This document shows, one piece after another, positions 1-6,080 of a stretch of DNA of 12,543 bases. The position numbers and the translations under genes are program-made. Each line of letters begins with the position of its first letter. Position 1 is the first letter of the stretch. This DNA comes from DASROJ01 sp035646975. GTDB taxonomy: Bacteria; Acidobacteriota; Polarisedimenticolia; JACPZX01; DASXTC01. The stretch covers positions 1-12,543 of the forward strand of contig DASROJ010000378.1 of NCBI GenBank assembly GCA_035646975.1, read 5' to 3'. The notes under the pieces were generated by a model. That model was given only the letters and a program-made list of their open reading frames with translations. It was not told the origin of the DNA and did not search any database.

Positions 1-227
1 ATCGAATTGAGCATGCCGCCGGGCGTCTCGGACAGTCGAACAGGAGGGTTTCCCTCCCGCGGCGCCAGCGAGAGGCTCTTGGAGACGACGCCGCCGATGC
101 CGGAGATATCGAAGTGAGGCAGCAGGTCGATCCCATATCCCGATGTTCCGCTGGCGGTCAGCACCGGGTTCTTCAGGCGAAGAGCGCCGAGCTTGACGGC
201 GAGCGAGGGCCGGTCCTGTCGCGGCAT
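1..227 (-). CDS. pyrD: Dihydroorotate dehydrogenase catalytic subunit, N-terminal part (runs off the left edge)
   Basis: PyrD oxidises dihydroorotate to orotate, the fourth step of UMP synthesis. Only the first 75 complete codons are present, read leftwards from an ATG at 227-225. They contain the family N-terminal pattern: a short beta strand with LKNPVLTASGTSGYG at about residues 17-31, then GIGGVVSKSLSL with the conserved Lys, then GNPPVRLSETPGGMLNSI. The G-N-P-P-x-R-x-x-E-T-P-G-G-M-L-N-S signature is typical of class 1B enzymes, which work as a heterotetramer with PyrK. The neighbouring pyrK gene supports class 1B. The start is fixed by a one-base overlap (TGATG) with the pyrK stop, so the two genes are translationally coupled. 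The C-terminal part, with the catalytic Cys and FMN site, lies outside the window. Identification is very confident. Confidence 0.95.
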   Translation of the reverse strand, partial: MPRQDRPSLAVKLGALRLKNPVLTASGTSGYGIDLLPHFDISGIGGVVSKSLSLAPREGNPPVRLSETPGGMLNS

Positions 228-1063
228 CACCAGGCCACCACCGTCGCATCGAACACCGGTCCGTCGACGCAGATCCGGCGATAGCTCAGCTCGCCGTGAT
301 CCTGTCCCTTCGTGGGCACCACGCATCCGACACAGACGCCGAAGCCGCAGGCCATCGGGCTTTCGAGTGAGACAAAGCAGGCGACCCGATGCCGGGCGGC
401 GACCACCGAAGTCGCCTGCATCATCGGCATGGGCCCGCAGGCGCAGACCACCCATCGCCGCGCGGCGTGCGCGCCTTCCGCCGTCAGAAAATCATCGAGC
501 AGGCCGCTCACGTAACCCTTGCGTCCGGTGGAACCGTCGTCGGTGGAGACGCGGACGTCGATGCCGGCCTGCCGGGTCGGAAGGATGCCGGCGATCTCGT
601 CAGCGGTACGGCAGCCATACAGCATCAGGGGATCGCGGCCGAGGCTTCGCTCCTGCAACGCCAGCGGGTGCAACGACGCGGACCCGATGCCGCCGGCCAC
701 CAGCAATAGCCGGGAATCCCCGTCACGCCCCGGGGCAAACCCGTGACCCAGCGGTGCGAGGCACCGAATCCGATCCCCCGGCCGCGCTCTGGACAGGATG
801 GAGGTTCCGCGTCCGAGGATCTTGTAGAAAATCTGGAGCATCCCGGCCGGAGAACCCGGCAGGTTGAAGATGCTGAACGGGCGGCGCAGCAGTGGATCGA
901 TGGAGGCCGGCTCCCGGCCCAGCGCGATCATCGCGAACTGGCCCGGATCCCAGCGGGTGAGCGCCCCGCCGGTGGCCAGCGTCAGCAGGAAATGCGAGGC
1001 ACCGAGGGGTTCATGCGACTCGACACGGAGATCGAGATCGACCGGCTGCGGGTTCGAAGACAT
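227..1063 (-). CDS. pyrK: Dihydroorotate dehydrogenase B, electron-transfer subunit (FAD and 2Fe-2S)
   Basis: PyrK passes electrons from the PyrD FMN to NAD+ through a 2Fe-2S cluster and FAD. Counting from the ATG at 1063, the protein is 278 aa, slightly longer than the usual 250-265. The N-terminal ferredoxin-reductase-like barrel carries RRPFSIF (60-66), the FAD-binding motif. GGIGSAS (124-130) is the nucleotide-binding loop, followed by YGCR (149-152) and CGPMPMM (209-215). The C-terminal cluster motif C-G-x-G-x-C-x-x-C gives C239, C244 and C247, with C265 as fourth ligand, so the cluster site is complete. A TTG four codons upstream (1075) is an alternative start. I prefer the ATG because the TTG overlaps the likely -10 element. 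No Shine-Dalgarno sequence is visible. The stop overlaps the pyrD start by one base. The gene is divergent from the membrane protein gene and separate from the pyrRBC operon. Confidence 0.95.
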   Translation of the reverse strand: MSSNPQPVDLDLRVESHEPLGASHFLLTLATGGALTRWDPGQFAMIALGREPASIDPLLRRPFSIFNLPGSPAGMLQIFYKILGRGTSILSRARPGDRIRCLAPLGHGFAPGRDGDSRLLLVAGGIGSASLHPLALQERSLGRDPLMLYGCRTADEIAGILPTRQAGIDVRVSTDDGSTGRKGYVSGLLDDFLTAEGAHAARRWVVCACGPMPMMQATSVVAARHRVACFVSLESPMACGFGVCVGCVVPTKGQDHGELSYRRICVDGPVFDATVVAW

Positions 1064-1073
1064 GTCACGCGCC

Positions 1074-1082
1074 AATCTAGCA
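1074..1082 (-). promoter_or_regulatory. Candidate extended -10 promoter for pyrK-pyrD
   Basis: Read on the minus strand, TGCTAGATT is an extended -10 (TGn plus TAGATT, 4 of 6 matches to TATAAT). No convincing -35 box is seen upstream. Transcription would begin near 1068-1066, only a few bases before the pyrK ATG at 1063. The transcript would therefore be leaderless or nearly so, which fits the lack of a Shine-Dalgarno sequence. This is an inference from spacing only. Confidence 0.4.
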
Positions 1083-1110
1083 CAGGTGCGCCGGGACCGG
1101 TGAAGCCGGA

Positions 1111-1119
1111 TGATATGAT
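1111..1119 (+). promoter_or_regulatory. Candidate extended -10 promoter placing the start site on the GTG codon
   Basis: TGATATGAT is a good extended -10: TGn followed by TATGAT, 5 of 6 matches to TATAAT. No -35 hexamer is obvious. The last base of the hexamer is seven bases before the GTG at 1126, so the predicted transcription start coincides with the start codon. That predicts a leaderless mRNA, in agreement with the absence of a Shine-Dalgarno sequence at usual spacing. Confidence 0.5.
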
Positions 1120-1125
1120 GCGCGC

Positions 1126-2886
1126 GTGAAATACCTGAAGCTGATCGCCAACGCGGTGTGGGCGGGATTGTACGGCTCGATCCTCATCACGTTGCTGCTC
1201 TTCTTCCTCAATGAGGATCTCGCGGCTTCAGGCGGCTTCATCGCCCGGTTCATCAGGCTGCTGGTCCCGGTGAGCATCGTCTATCTCCCTCTGTTCGCGG
1301 TTCTGTTCCCGTCGCTGTTCGTCTGCGTGAGGTTCTTCGCCGCTCGCCGGCTTGGCATCGGCTGGCTCACGTTCAAGGCGGTTGTCTGGTTCGGCACCGC
1401 CACGCTCGGGGCGATGTGCTGCGTCTACTATCAGAATCTTCGCTGGGCGGTCTCGTTGCTGTCGCCCCCGGCCCGCGACGCGCTGAGAATCTCTCTCTTC
1501 GTGATGACGGCCTGCTGGATTCTCGCGATGCTTGCAGCCGTCGTCGCGCAGATGCGGCCGGAATCCGACGGACCATCTCTTGGAGCCGGTGGCTCCGGCG
1601 GGAAATGGAGAATCGCGGCGGCCTCGATGCTTCTCGTGCCGCTCCTGGTGATGACGATCCTTCTGCCGCTGCTGGCCTTGCCGGTTGGCAGGACGGCCGA
1701 TGCTCCGGCGGCGATCAGTCCGCCCCGGGAGGGGGTTCCGCTCACGCGGCCGCTGGTCATCATCGGGTTGCAGAGCGCCTCGATGGACGACATCCTGCCG
1801 CTGGTCGCCGCCAGGGAACTGCCCGAGTTCGAACGCCTCCTGAAAGAAGGCGCCTCCGCCCGCCTCGATACGATCACGCCGTGTGTTTCAGGCGCCGCGT
1901 GGGTATCGCTCGCGTCGGGTCTGCCCCCCTGGGCGACGGCTGTGAAGGATACGAACATCTATTCGATCGTTGCGCCGCCGGGATTGCCGCCCGCGCCGGC
2001 TCTCGGCGCGTTGCCGCGGTCGCTCGGCATGGGGATTCTCGCGCGTCTGGGTTTTGTCAGGTCGAGTCCCGGCGCGGCGGTGGCGCAGCGCGGGCGGCCG
2101 TTCTGGGTTCGACTGAAGGCCGCGGGTCTGGAGGTGGAAGCCATCCAGTGGCCGGGCTCGGAGGCGGAGACATCGGACGCGGTGGCGCCCCCGGCGGATG
2201 ACACGCGGCTGTCCTACCGGCTCGGGAAGATCCTGGGTTCGGCGTTCGGTGCGGAGGCTCCGTCCTTCTCCGAACCGCTGGTGACGGTGCTGCGCGGCGC
2301 GATCAGGGAGGATTTGACCGCGCGGGATGCGGCGCTGTCGGCGCGGCGGCGTCAACCCGCCCTGGGCAACGGGGTGCTGGCCGTCGTGTTTCCCGGGCTT
2401 GGCTCGATCAGCCGCTATTTCCTCCGCTACCATCGCCCGGCCGAATTCGGCGAGGTGATGTCACAGGATTCAGCATGGCTCGGCAAGGTCATGGCGCGGT
2501 ACTACGGCTTCATCGACGAGCTGGTGTCCGAGCAGGTGGGCCTCGCCGGTCCAGCAGCCACCGTCATGGTGGTGTCTGCGCATGGCGTGGAACCGGTATC
2601 GACATGGGAGAGATTCGCGCATCAGCTCCTTCCAGCACGGGATGACCTCGAGCCGGTGCCGACCGGTTCGTGGAGTCGAGGGCCCGATGGATTGCTGATA
2701 ATCCGGGGAGAGGGGATCGCCACCGGCGCGAAGATCGAAGACGCCGGCATCGTGGATGTCCTGCCCACCCTGCTGTATCTGCTTGGCGTTCCGATCGAGC
2801 GCGATCTGAAAGGCACGCTCCTGCGACGCTTCTTCGTCCGCGAGTTCCTTGAATCCCACCCCGTGCAGCTGGTTCCCGCCCGATAG
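1126..2886 (+). CDS. Membrane-anchored alkaline-phosphatase-superfamily protein, probably a pseudoenzyme
   Basis: The protein is 586 aa. It begins with about five hydrophobic segments (roughly residues 8-28, 42-70, 80-101, 120-143 and 162-188), so the C-terminal domain would lie outside the cytoplasm. From residue 208 the fold resembles the type I phosphodiesterase/alkaline phosphatase superfamily: PLVIIGLQSASMDD, then LPEFERLLKEGA, TPCVSGAAWVSLASG, a MARYYGFIDELV helix, MVVSAHG, and a C-terminal DVLPTLLYLLGVPIERDLKG. By alignment from memory, the usual metal ligands are changed: the first Asp is Q216, the mid-domain Asp/His pair is G426/R430, the Asp of S-D-H-G is A485, and a later His is W516. 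The nucleophile-position Ser (S255) and H486 remain. Hydrolysis therefore looks unlikely; a binding, scaffolding or regulatory role is possible. The GTG start fits a leaderless transcript. The gene sits between the two pyr transcription units, and its stop is 22 bases before the pyr -35 box. Specific function is unknown. Confidence 0.8.
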   Translation: MKYLKLIANAVWAGLYGSILITLLLFFLNEDLAASGGFIARFIRLLVPVSIVYLPLFAVLFPSLFVCVRFFAARRLGIGWLTFKAVVWFGTATLGAMCCVYYQNLRWAVSLLSPPARDALRISLFVMTACWILAMLAAVVAQMRPESDGPSLGAGGSGGKWRIAAASMLLVPLLVMTILLPLLALPVGRTADAPAAISPPREGVPLTRPLVIIGLQSASMDDILPLVAARELPEFERLLKEGASARLDTITPCVSGAAWVSLASGLPPWATAVKDTNIYSIVAPPGLPPAPALGALPRSLGMGILARLGFVRSSPGAAVAQRGRPFWVRLKAAGLEVEAIQWPGSEAETSDAVAPPADDTRLSYRLGKILGSAFGAEAPSFSEPLVTVLRGAIREDLTARDAALSARRRQPALGNGVLAVVFPGLGSISRYFLRYHRPAEFGEVMSQDSAWLGKVMARYYGFIDELVSEQVGLAGPAATVMVVSAHGVEPVSTWERFAHQLLPARDDLEPVPTGSWSRGPDGLLIIRGEGIATGAKIEDAGIVDVLPTLLYLLGVPIERDLKGTLLRRFFVREFLESHPVQLVPAR

Positions 2887-2908
2887 AAGGCTGCTGAAAC
2901 CACCTGTT

Positions 2909-2936
2909 TTGACAGGACTCATCCCGGTGCTATAAT
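2909..2936 (+). promoter_or_regulatory. Strong sigma-70-type promoter of the pyrRBC operon
   Basis: A perfect TTGACA (2909-2914) and a perfect TATAAT (2931-2936) are separated by 16 bases. TGC directly before the -10 adds an extended -10 element. The start site is predicted at about 2942-2943 (A). The PyrR-binding hairpin would then begin within two bases of the 5' end of the RNA. Full consensus is striking in such GC-rich DNA and suggests strong constitutive initiation, with control exerted downstream by attenuation. Confidence 0.92.
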
Positions 2937-2943
2937 CCGCGAA

Positions 2944-2973
2944 CCTTTAAGCGCGCCCGGAGAGGCGGGAAGG
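2944..2973 (+). promoter_or_regulatory. PyrR-binding RNA hairpin (anti-antiterminator)
   Basis: The RNA folds into a lower stem CCUU/AAGG (2944-2947 with 2970-2973), an asymmetric internal loop, and an upper stem CGCC/GGCG (2954-2957 with 2964-2967). The hexaloop CGGAGA (2958-2963) matches the conserved CNGNGA loop of Bacillus-type PyrR sites, and the 3' side GGGAAGG matches the conserved purine-rich bulge and AAGG. In the known mechanism UMP-bound PyrR stabilises this hairpin. Its 3' strand, AGGCGG (2963-2968), could otherwise pair with CCGCCU (3034-3039) of the terminator to form an antiterminator; a second CCGCCU lies at 3026-3031. pyrR itself follows directly. Confidence 0.88.
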
Positions 2974-2984
2974 ACGAAGTCACC

Positions 2985-3107
2985 GTGATTGCATCCGTAG
3001 ACGCCGCAGCCATCGAGCACTCTTTCCGCCTGACCGCCTTCGAGGCGGTTTTTTTTTGTCCCTCCTCTTCCGCCTTCATACCTGAGATATCGGGGATTCG
3101 CAGATGA
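2985..3107 (+). CDS. Possible 40-codon leader peptide ORF crossing the pyr attenuator
   Basis: A GTG at 2985 opens a 40-codon frame that runs through the terminator hairpin and its T-run, read as AVFFC at residues 21-25. It stops at TGA 3105-3107, overlapping the pyrR ATG as ATGA. A Shine-Dalgarno-like GGAAGGA (2968-2974) lies 10 bases upstream, inside the 3' strand of the PyrR-binding hairpin. The peptide resembles no protein I know; its only features are six Phe, an Ala run and a C-terminal Arg pair. If translated, it would couple ribosomes to terminator read-through and to pyrR initiation, broadly like the E. coli pyrL leader. A 40-codon open frame in GC-rich DNA can occur by chance, so this is a hypothesis supported by the RBS and the overlap. 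Confidence 0.4.
   Translation: MIASVDAAAIEHSFRLTAFEAVFFCPSSSAFIPEISGIRR
3033..3057 (+). terminator. Intrinsic terminator of the pyr attenuator
   Basis: ACCGCCT (3033-3039) pairs perfectly with AGGCGGT (3043-3049) around a TCG loop, or as six pairs around TTCGA. Nine T residues follow (3049-3057). It lies about 90 bases after the predicted transcription start and 46 bases before pyrR. It therefore terminates leader RNA rather than an upstream gene, although it would also stop read-through from the membrane-protein gene. The 5' arm is complementary to the 3' strand of the PyrR-binding hairpin, which provides the antiterminator alternative. Confidence 0.93.
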
Positions 3108-3700
3108 CTCAAGGGACCGATCGGCCGAACAACAAGGGCAGGGGCGACTCCGCGGAGCCGGCGTCGGGCACCGTGATGGACGAGGCCACGATGGACCGGA
3201 CGCTCACCCGGATGGCGCACGAGATTCTCGAGAAACACAAGGGGATCGAGAAGGTGGCGCTGGTGGGCATCCGATCCCGGGGGGTGCCGCTGGCCCAGCG
3301 ACTCGGCGCGAAGGTTCGGGCCATCGAGGGCCGCGAGATCCCGGTCGGGGTGCTGGACATCAACCTGTACCGCGATGACCTGACCGCAATTGCCGACCAC
3401 CCGGTGCTGCGCAAGACCGAGATCCCCTTCAAGATCGAAGGGATGAAGATCGTCCTGGTGGACGACGTCCTGTTCACGGGACGCACCATCCGGGCCGCGC
3501 TCGACGCGTTGATCGACCTCGGTCGTCCCCGGTTGATCCAGCTCGCCGTTCTCGTGGACCGGGGTCACCGCGAGCTGCCCATCCGGGCCGATTACGTGGG
3601 CAAGAACGTCCCCACCTCTCTCGGCCAGGAAATCAGGGTCTCGCTCAAGGAGTTCGACGGACGGGACGCCGTGGAAATCGTCAGCACGGCCGGACAATAA
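3104..3700 (+). CDS. pyrR: PyrR: pyr operon RNA-binding attenuator / uracil phosphoribosyltransferase homologue
   Basis: PyrR is a PRTase-fold protein that binds the pyr leader RNA in response to UMP or UTP and often has weak uracil phosphoribosyltransferase activity. Residues 117-128 (VLVDDVLFTGRT) are the PRPP-binding loop. Other family motifs are TRMAHEILEKHKG, VGIRSRGVPLA with the RNA-contacting Arg region, and LVDRGHRELPIRADYVGKNVPTS near the C-terminus. At 198 aa it is about 20 residues longer than usual. The extra N-terminal stretch is hydrophilic and low in complexity, and the ordinary family start would be near GTG 3173 or ATG 3176. I keep ATG 3104 because GGGG lies about eight bases upstream and because the leader ORF overlaps it as ATGA. 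It is the first gene of pyrRBC, directly behind its own RNA target. Confidence 0.95.
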   Translation: MTQGTDRPNNKGRGDSAEPASGTVMDEATMDRTLTRMAHEILEKHKGIEKVALVGIRSRGVPLAQRLGAKVRAIEGREIPVGVLDINLYRDDLTAIADHPVLRKTEIPFKIEGMKIVLVDDVLFTGRTIRAALDALIDLGRPRLIQLAVLVDRGHRELPIRADYVGKNVPTSLGQEIRVSLKEFDGRDAVEIVSTAGQ

Positions 3701-3711
3701 GGCGGGCCAGG

Positions 3712-4650
3712 ATGCAGCTGCACAGCCGACACCTTCTGGGCATCGAGGAGCTGACACCCGAGGAGATCACTCTGATCCTTGACACCGCCGACTCCTTTGC
3801 CGAGATCTCGCAGCGTGAAATCAAGAAGGTCCCCACGCTTCGGGGACAGACGGTGATCAACCTGTTCTTCGAGCCGAGCACGCGGACACGCACCTCGTTC
3901 GAGCTTGCGGAAAAACGTCTCTCGGCCGACTCGCTCAACTTCTCGGCCGGGACCAGCAGCGTCGTCAAGGGCGAGACGCTTCTTGACACGGCGCGCAATC
4001 TCGAAGCCATGAATCCCGACTTCATCGTGATGCGTCACGCCATGCCCGGGGCGCCGCACTTCCTCAGCCGTGTCTGCCGCTCGTCGATTGTCAACGCGGG
4101 CGACGGCGCGCACGAGCATCCCACCCAGGCGCTGCTCGATGCCTATACGATCCGTCAGAAGAAAGGGAAAATCGGCGGACTCAAGATCGTGATCGTCGGC
4201 GACATCCTGCACAGCCGGGTTGTCCGTTCGAACCTCTTTCTCTGGCGGAAGCTGGGCGCCGACGTCACCGTGGTGGGACCGCCCACTCTCATGCCCCTGG
4301 GAATCCAGCAGCTCGGGGTGAACGTCAGCTTCAGGATGGACGAAGCCGTGGAAGGGGCCGACGTGATCATGATGCTGCGCATCCAGATGGAGCGCCAGGG
4401 CAAGGGATACTTCCCCTCGGTGCGCGAGTATTTCAACCTGTTCGGTCTGACGGAGGAGCGGGTCAAGCGCGCCGCCGCCGACGTGATCATCATGCACCCC
4501 GGGCCAATCAACCGCGGCGTGGAAATCGCCTCGACCGTTGCGGACGGGCGCTACTCGGTCATCCTGAACCAGGTGACCAACGGCATCGCGGTCCGGATGG
4601 CGGTGCTCTACCTGCTGGCCGGCGGCGGGGAACGGGAGGCGGCGGCGTGA
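3712..4650 (+). CDS. pyrB: Aspartate carbamoyltransferase catalytic subunit
   Basis: PyrB joins carbamoyl phosphate and L-aspartate to give N-carbamoyl-L-aspartate, the committed step of UMP synthesis. At 312 aa it has normal length. The carbamoyl-phosphate loop EPSTRTRTSFE is at 54-64, HEHPTQALLD starts at H134, GDILHSRVVRSN is intact, and the aspartate-loop motif MHPGPINRG starts at M261. All catalytic signatures are therefore present. An AAGG overlapping the pyrR stop (3699-3702) lies nine bases before the ATG, and the intergenic gap is 11 bases. No pyrI regulatory subunit gene is seen. The enzyme is probably of the smaller type that lacks PyrI and may associate with the adjacent class I dihydroorotase, as known in Aquifex; here this is only inferred. 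Confidence 0.97.
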   Translation: MQLHSRHLLGIEELTPEEITLILDTADSFAEISQREIKKVPTLRGQTVINLFFEPSTRTRTSFELAEKRLSADSLNFSAGTSSVVKGETLLDTARNLEAMNPDFIVMRHAMPGAPHFLSRVCRSSIVNAGDGAHEHPTQALLDAYTIRQKKGKIGGLKIVIVGDILHSRVVRSNLFLWRKLGADVTVVGPPTLMPLGIQQLGVNVSFRMDEAVEGADVIMMLRIQMERQGKGYFPSVREYFNLFGLTEERVKRAAADVIIMHPGPINRGVEIASTVADGRYSVILNQVTNGIAVRMAVLYLLAGGGEREAAA

Positions 4651-5954
4651 CCCGGACCACCTCATCGAGACTCGTGCTGAAGAACGGACACGTCGTCGAT
4701 CCGGCCAACGGCATCGACGAGGTGCGCGACGTGGCGATGGACCTCGAGCGCGGCGGTGTCATCCAGCGCGTGGAGCGGGACCTGCCCGTGGCCAAAGGCG
4801 ACGATGTGATCGATTGCGCCGGACTGATCGTGGCGCCGGGCTTCGTCGACATGCACGTGCACCTGCGCGAGCCGGGACGCGAGGACAAGGAGACCATCGA
4901 GAGCGGCGGGCAGGCCGCCGCCGCCGGGGGATTCACCTCGGTGGCCTGCATGCCGAACACGCAGCCCGTCAACGATGACCAGAGCGTCACCGAGTTCATC
5001 ACGGCGCAGGCGCGGCGCAAGTCCCCGGTCAGGGTGTACACGATCGGCGCCATCACCAAGGGGCTCAAGGGCGAGGAGCTGTCGGAGATCGGCGAGCTGG
5101 TAAGACTGGGTTGCGTGGCGATCTCGGACGATGGCCTGCCGGTGGCTTCCGGCTTCATGATGCGCAAGGCGCTCGAATACGCGCGCATGTTCGGCATTCC
5201 GGTGATCAACCATGCGCAGGATGCGTCGCTGTCGAACGGCGGCGTCATGAACGAGGGTTACTACTCCACGGTGCTGGGCCTCAGGGGGATGAGCACGGCG
5301 GCCGAGGAGGTGATGATCTTCAGGGATATCCAGCTTGCGGAGCTGACCGGCGGCCGGCTGCACGTCCCGCACATCAGCACCGCCCGGTCGGTGGAGCTCG
5401 TGCGTCAGGCACGCAAGCGCGGCGTCGATGTCACCTGCGAGGTGACGCCTCACCACTTCAGCCTGACGGACGAGGCGGTGTGCGGATACGACACGAACAC
5501 GAAGATGAATCCGCCATTGCGAGCCGAGGAGGACCGCGCCGCGCTCATCGAGGGGATTCGGGATGGCACCATCGATGCCGTGGCCTCCGATCACGCGCCG
5601 CACTGCCAGGAAGAAAAGGAAGTCGAATACGATCTCGCGCCGTTTGGCGTGGTCGGGCTGGAGACTTCCGCAGCACTCGGGTTGGACCGCCTCGTCAAGC
5701 CGGGCCACATCGATCTGACCCGGCTCGTCCGGATTTACTCGACCAACCCGGCTCGCATCCTCAATCTCTCCGCGGGCACCCTGACAGTCGGAGCTCCCGG
5801 AGACGTCACCGTGCTGTCGAGGACACGCGAGACCTCCGTCAGCCCCGAAGCGTTCCGATCCCGCAGCCGCAACACGCCGTTTGCGGGCTGGACGCTGCAG
5901 GGAAGCGTCGCCTTGACCGTGGTGGGGGGCAAGGCCGTATTCCGCGCCCTGTGA
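4647..5954 (+). CDS. pyrC: Dihydroorotase, class I
   Basis: PyrC cyclises N-carbamoyl-L-aspartate to dihydroorotate. The protein is 435 aa, as expected for the long class I form of the amidohydrolase superfamily. Metal and active-site motifs are in order: DMHVHLREPG with H70 and H72, CMPNTQP, ISDDG with D161 and D162, NHAQD with H189, HVPHIST with H242, and ASDHAPH with catalytic D315. The position that is often Glu after the H189 motif (HxED) is Gln here, which looks like a tolerated variation. The GTG start overlaps the pyrB stop as GTGA, and a GGGAGG lies upstream at usual spacing, so the genes are co-translated. No terminator is visible after the stop, so read-through into the next gene is possible. 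Confidence 0.97.
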   Translation: MTRTTSSRLVLKNGHVVDPANGIDEVRDVAMDLERGGVIQRVERDLPVAKGDDVIDCAGLIVAPGFVDMHVHLREPGREDKETIESGGQAAAAGGFTSVACMPNTQPVNDDQSVTEFITAQARRKSPVRVYTIGAITKGLKGEELSEIGELVRLGCVAISDDGLPVASGFMMRKALEYARMFGIPVINHAQDASLSNGGVMNEGYYSTVLGLRGMSTAAEEVMIFRDIQLAELTGGRLHVPHISTARSVELVRQARKRGVDVTCEVTPHHFSLTDEAVCGYDTNTKMNPPLRAEEDRAALIEGIRDGTIDAVASDHAPHCQEEKEVEYDLAPFGVVGLETSAALGLDRLVKPGHIDLTRLVRIYSTNPARILNLSAGTLTVGAPGDVTVLSRTRETSVSPEAFRSRSRNTPFAGWTLQGSVALTVVGGKAVFRAL

Positions 5955-5956
5955 GC

Positions 5957-5985
5957 TTTACGGCGATCGGCTGTTCGTCTACAAT
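5957..5985 (+). promoter_or_regulatory. Candidate promoter for the collagen-like protein gene
   Basis: TTTACG (5957-5962) and TACAAT (5980-5985) have 17-base spacing and match the -35 and -10 consensus at four and five positions. Transcription would start near 5992. This gives the gene its own promoter, within two bases of the pyrC stop. The -35 is weak, so this is moderate evidence. Confidence 0.5.
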
Positions 5986-6080
5986 CCTGCCTCGCGCCAC
6001 TGAGCCGTTTTGACCGTATCTTTCCCCGGCAGACGGTGGCCCTCTGGGTGAAGCGCAACGGGGATAGCATTGCCACCGAC

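Noticed and set aside
193..1129. Several plus-strand frames opposite pyrK and pyrD
   Set aside because: They are Arg/Pro-rich shadows of pyrK, whose 2Fe-2S and FAD motifs are clear on the minus strand.
3592..5708. Two long minus-strand frames opposite pyrB and pyrC
   Set aside because: Both sense genes are unambiguous with complete catalytic motifs; the antisense frames have shadow composition and no family match.
5955..6080. Search for a terminator after pyrC
   Set aside because: No GC-rich hairpin followed by a T-run is visible; only a candidate promoter is supported in this gap.
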